Source: Temnothorax longispinosus (taxonomy: Eukaryota; Arthropoda; Insecta; Hymenoptera; Formicidae). From it: DNA of 64,000 nucleotides. The stretch is from contig NC_092366.1 of NCBI RefSeq assembly GCF_030848805.1, forward strand, positions 6,811,224-6,875,223, written 5' to 3'. Positions 61,271-64,000 of the stretch are shown one piece after another. The translations under genes were made by a program, and so were the position numbers. Position 1 is the stretch's first letter, and each line of letters starts with the position of its first letter. The notes beneath the pieces are model-generated. The model saw nothing but the letters and a program-made list of their open reading frames with translations, ran no database searches and had not been told where the DNA came from.

Positions 61271-63431
61271 ATCCGGTATACCACATAGACACATGGAAAC
61301 ATTTTAGATTTTAGCTATTAGCCCGTGTAACTTGTAACAATGCCCCTTTATTTATTTCTTCATCGATCATGTTTCTCATTTTCCTTTTCTCTTTCTCCCA
61401 GCATTTACACACATGATTCACAGCGAAATTTTTAGACTCGCTCTAGACTCGATATAATTCTTTCTTCCTTTTCTTTCCTCTCGCGAATCGATCAATGTCG
61501 CGCACGCAGTGCGTCTCTACGAAGCGAGTAAATACCCTACGCAAACGTATCTCGTTTGGATTATTACAGTCGTGTATAAATGTAGGCTACATACACACAT
61601 ATTGTGAACGTAAACGCTTTCGCATAACGTATACAGCAAAAAGAGAGGAGATCACAAATGACTGCACTCGCGTATAGATAGTCCAGAGAAACGAAACGAT
61701 TGAGTATAATCTGATGACAATCTGCGAGCTAGAAAAAAAAAAAGAAAATAAGGATAGTAATAGTACCGATTGGAGAAGTACATTATTGAGTCGTCTATCG
61801 CGAGTATAAAGGAAATACTGGCCTAAGAATATCAGAATGCGCTACGCAACCTCCTCGGAAACGCTTGTACAATCTTACAGGCTAAATTATATCGTAACTT
61901 GCTGATCGTTGATTGCATGATCGTGATTTTCGAAGTCGCGAATTACTGTCCCGCATCGATATCGACGAGTAACGCTAAATTATACGAAACGCATCAGACT
62001 GGACGCAATTCTCTCTTTCATTAATCAGATCATAGCCTAATCTCCGATAAATTTCTTCCTTCGCGATGTAATTTTTCTCACGACGGATGAGAAAAGGATT
62101 CGTTAATACTTAAAACTCTTATTCGAATAACGGCATGAATTTATTGTTTTTAAAACAGTCCTTTGTCTTCTTCCTTGGAAAGAAACAATGAGGATGAGTG
62201 CACGGAATGCACATCCTTTTTTTTTATTACCAATAATATTTGCGGTGTCCTCCAACGGCGCCGTACGCTTTTCTTACGAATTATCTTGTAACTCGAGAAG
62301 CAATTTTAGGCTGAAGCGAAATGGGACTAATATCTCGTGTATTGTGTGGCTTAACTACGGCTATTAACGTATCACAAAAGAAATATCGCGTTTCTCGCAG
62401 ATCTCTCCGACTTTCGTTAGCCAGCCCAAAATCACTTTTGTATTCACGTGACTCGAGACGCGTGCACTACGAAGAACGACTCTGTCTCCCTTTCTCTCTT
62501 CCTCTTTCCTGCTTCGTGCTAAAGCACGTCTCTCGCTAAGATACCCCTGAATTTTATTATACTTTCACCCTGTTATCTCATCGCACTCCTAAAAACTATC
62601 TTTTCGTAATACGCGTGTTATTAATCTCTTCTCATTTATCCAAACATGGTCATTTCTCCACATATTAAAACGCTCATCAGCGACGTTTTACGCTTAATAG
62701 AAGCGCACGCGATGCAGTTACTATCAATCTTCTTGGTAAGATTGCTATATGCATCGCGAATGCTCTAAACAGTTCTACGTTCACGTGAGCGATAATCGTT
62801 GAGATGGTAGCAAATCGTACAATTACATCTTGATTTATGCGCAATGTCCTTTGTTTCTTCCTATTCCCGCCCCTTCCTTTTTAATGTTACCGATACTATG
62901 GACGATAAGACATTTAGGTGAACACGAATCATAAATAATATATGCGCGCGTGTATTATGTACACATGGAAAATATTCGACGAGATTCTTAAAGAAACTTG
63001 TAAAACTTGAAAAGAACGCAAATATGCTAAAAACACCGATGCAAGATTACCAATCGTCATCGTCGTTGCGTTTATAGCAAAAAAAGCCGTTGATCGATCC
63101 GGTCGATCCTTAATACTGTGCACAGAAAATATCGTTAAAAAACCATTGATAATTTACGCATTAACCATGGAAAGAGTTGATTGGTTTTAAACTTTCTTTG
63201 CTCGATCTTTGTGAAAACACCTTCTCGTGAGTGAAACTAAATTATAGCACAATCACTAGCATCTTCTTTAATAACGACGAACGAAACGAGCAACGAATAC
63301 TGTAGCTTTACTCAGTAGCTTTGAGCATCGGTACATTCGACAATACAACACTAAGGCGATTTTTACGTAATAGATAACACTGCGTATACCCTTAAGTCTC
63401 ACGTACACACTCCTGCGCGCAGCGCGCACGA

Positions 63432-63432
<1 letters not shown>

Positions 63433-63472
<40 letters not shown>
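63433..63472. repeat. (CT)n microsatellite
   Basis: A pure CT run of about 40 bases, in the probable 3' UTR of the PRODH gene (GA on the sense strand). Confidence 0.95.
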
Positions 63473-63479
<7 letters not shown>

Positions 63480-63620
63480 AGTACCACAGTAACAGGTCTG
63501 TCAAGTTACTTCAATCCGAAGTGCCCGCATCAAGTACTTTCAGGAGAGTTCTCGATAATTTACAATCACTACTTAAATTTGATACTTAAAATTCTGTCTG
63601 TGTGCAACTAAATTGACTGC

Positions 63621-64000
63621 TCAAACCGGAGTGTAATTGCCCTTGGGTTTGTAAAAGATCTTTCCGCGCACTATACGTCTCGTGATTTCATTCAATAATA
63701 GGCGTTTCTCCTTTTTGATCTTCGTCAGTATGCCCCGATTCTCTTGTGCGCGCCGCGACAAGTACGGCAACACCTCCTTAACCGGTCCGTATGGGATGTA
63801 TTTGTACGCGGAGTAACCGGCTTGACCTGGAAATTTTGTTCAATGCATGTGTATACTTTACCTCATCGTGAGAAAAACATTTGAGCTTAAACAATTATTG
63901 CATACCCAATGGAAATGTTATGTAGTCGCACATTCCTAATAACTGACCAAAACATATGACTTTATCCTCCGGCGAAATTCCGATTTCTTTCATTCTAAAA
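63621..64000 (-). CDS. PRODH: Proline dehydrogenase, C-terminal exons (partial at right edge)
   Basis: Mitochondrial flavoenzyme that oxidises proline to pyrroline-5-carboxylate and passes electrons to the respiratory chain. Insects use it to burn proline, and the Drosophila orthologue is slgA. Two minus-strand exons are visible: 64000-63906 (continuing out of the window) and 63826-63621, joined at phase 1 inside Gly of PLGQAGY. The sequence VICFGQLLGMCDYITFPLGQ, then YKYIPYGPVKEVLPYLSRRA, is the highly conserved end of the catalytic barrel. The paired Arg residues of SRRAQEN correspond to the substrate-carboxylate-binding arginines of the family. A 40-residue basic tail ends NYTPV. About 99 residues are present; the rest lies to the right. 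Confidence 0.92.

Larger units (their letters stand above)
57908..63620. other. Convergent 3' region between UNC93-like and PRODH genes
   Basis: No gene supported. It carries AT and CA-type simple repeats (58802-58822, 61028-61052, 61212-61270), a (CT)n run at 63433-63472, and G-rich and T-rich runs. It probably holds the long 3' UTRs of both flanking genes; poly(A) sites could not be fixed. Confidence 0.5.

Overview
The window looks like nuclear DNA of an insect, most likely a hymenopteran and plausibly an ant. Genes are split by short GT-AG introns and separated by long gene-poor stretches. CpG is abundant, there are many (CT)n microsatellites, and small fold-back DNA transposons are scattered through non-coding sequence. 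The families present are animal ones: anaphase-promoting complex subunit 7, a rhodopsin-class receptor, a Spinster-like carrier, an UNC93-like protein and proline dehydrogenase. The ant assignment is inference from composition, not from a marker gene.

Layout, left to right. 1-1178 (+): last exons of APC7. 2320-3952 (-): a small three-exon coiled-coil gene, tentatively SNAP-25/29-like. 3950-5260: a cluster of fold-back elements. 5559-10163 (+): a TATA-driven gene for a secreted protein of about 1,104 residues with a Thr-rich mucin-like block and a Cys-rich then Arg-rich tail, family not recognised. 10.2-13.2 kb: intergenic. 13.25-14.01 kb: a CpG-rich promoter and candidate non-coding first exon. 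28637-33615 (+): two coding exons of an orphan class A GPCR of 849 residues. 35695-39371 (-): a complete nine-exon Spinster-like MFS transporter of 507 residues, with a candidate 5' exon near 46.75 kb. 49.0-50.13 kb: a candidate 5' exon, followed by 53541-57433 (+), a seven-coding-exon UNC93-like gene of 570 residues. 63621-64000 (-): the last two exons of proline dehydrogenase, convergent with UNC93.

The genes do not form a pathway; this is an ordinary stretch of chromosome with mixed functions. The most interesting signal follows the UNC93-like stop codon. The same reading frame continues through one more TGA into a protein-like, polyglutamine-containing ORF that has no ATG and ends at 57907. 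This suggests stop-codon readthrough or an unrecognised splice form. Other points of interest are the unclassified secreted mucin-like protein, the GPCR with altered DRY and NPxxY motifs and enlarged loops, two PPxY motifs on the transporter tail, and several fold-back elements with TTAA or TTAT target duplications.

Exon boundaries were placed by eye from GT-AG signals, reading-frame phase and family resemblance. No alignment or transcript data were available.
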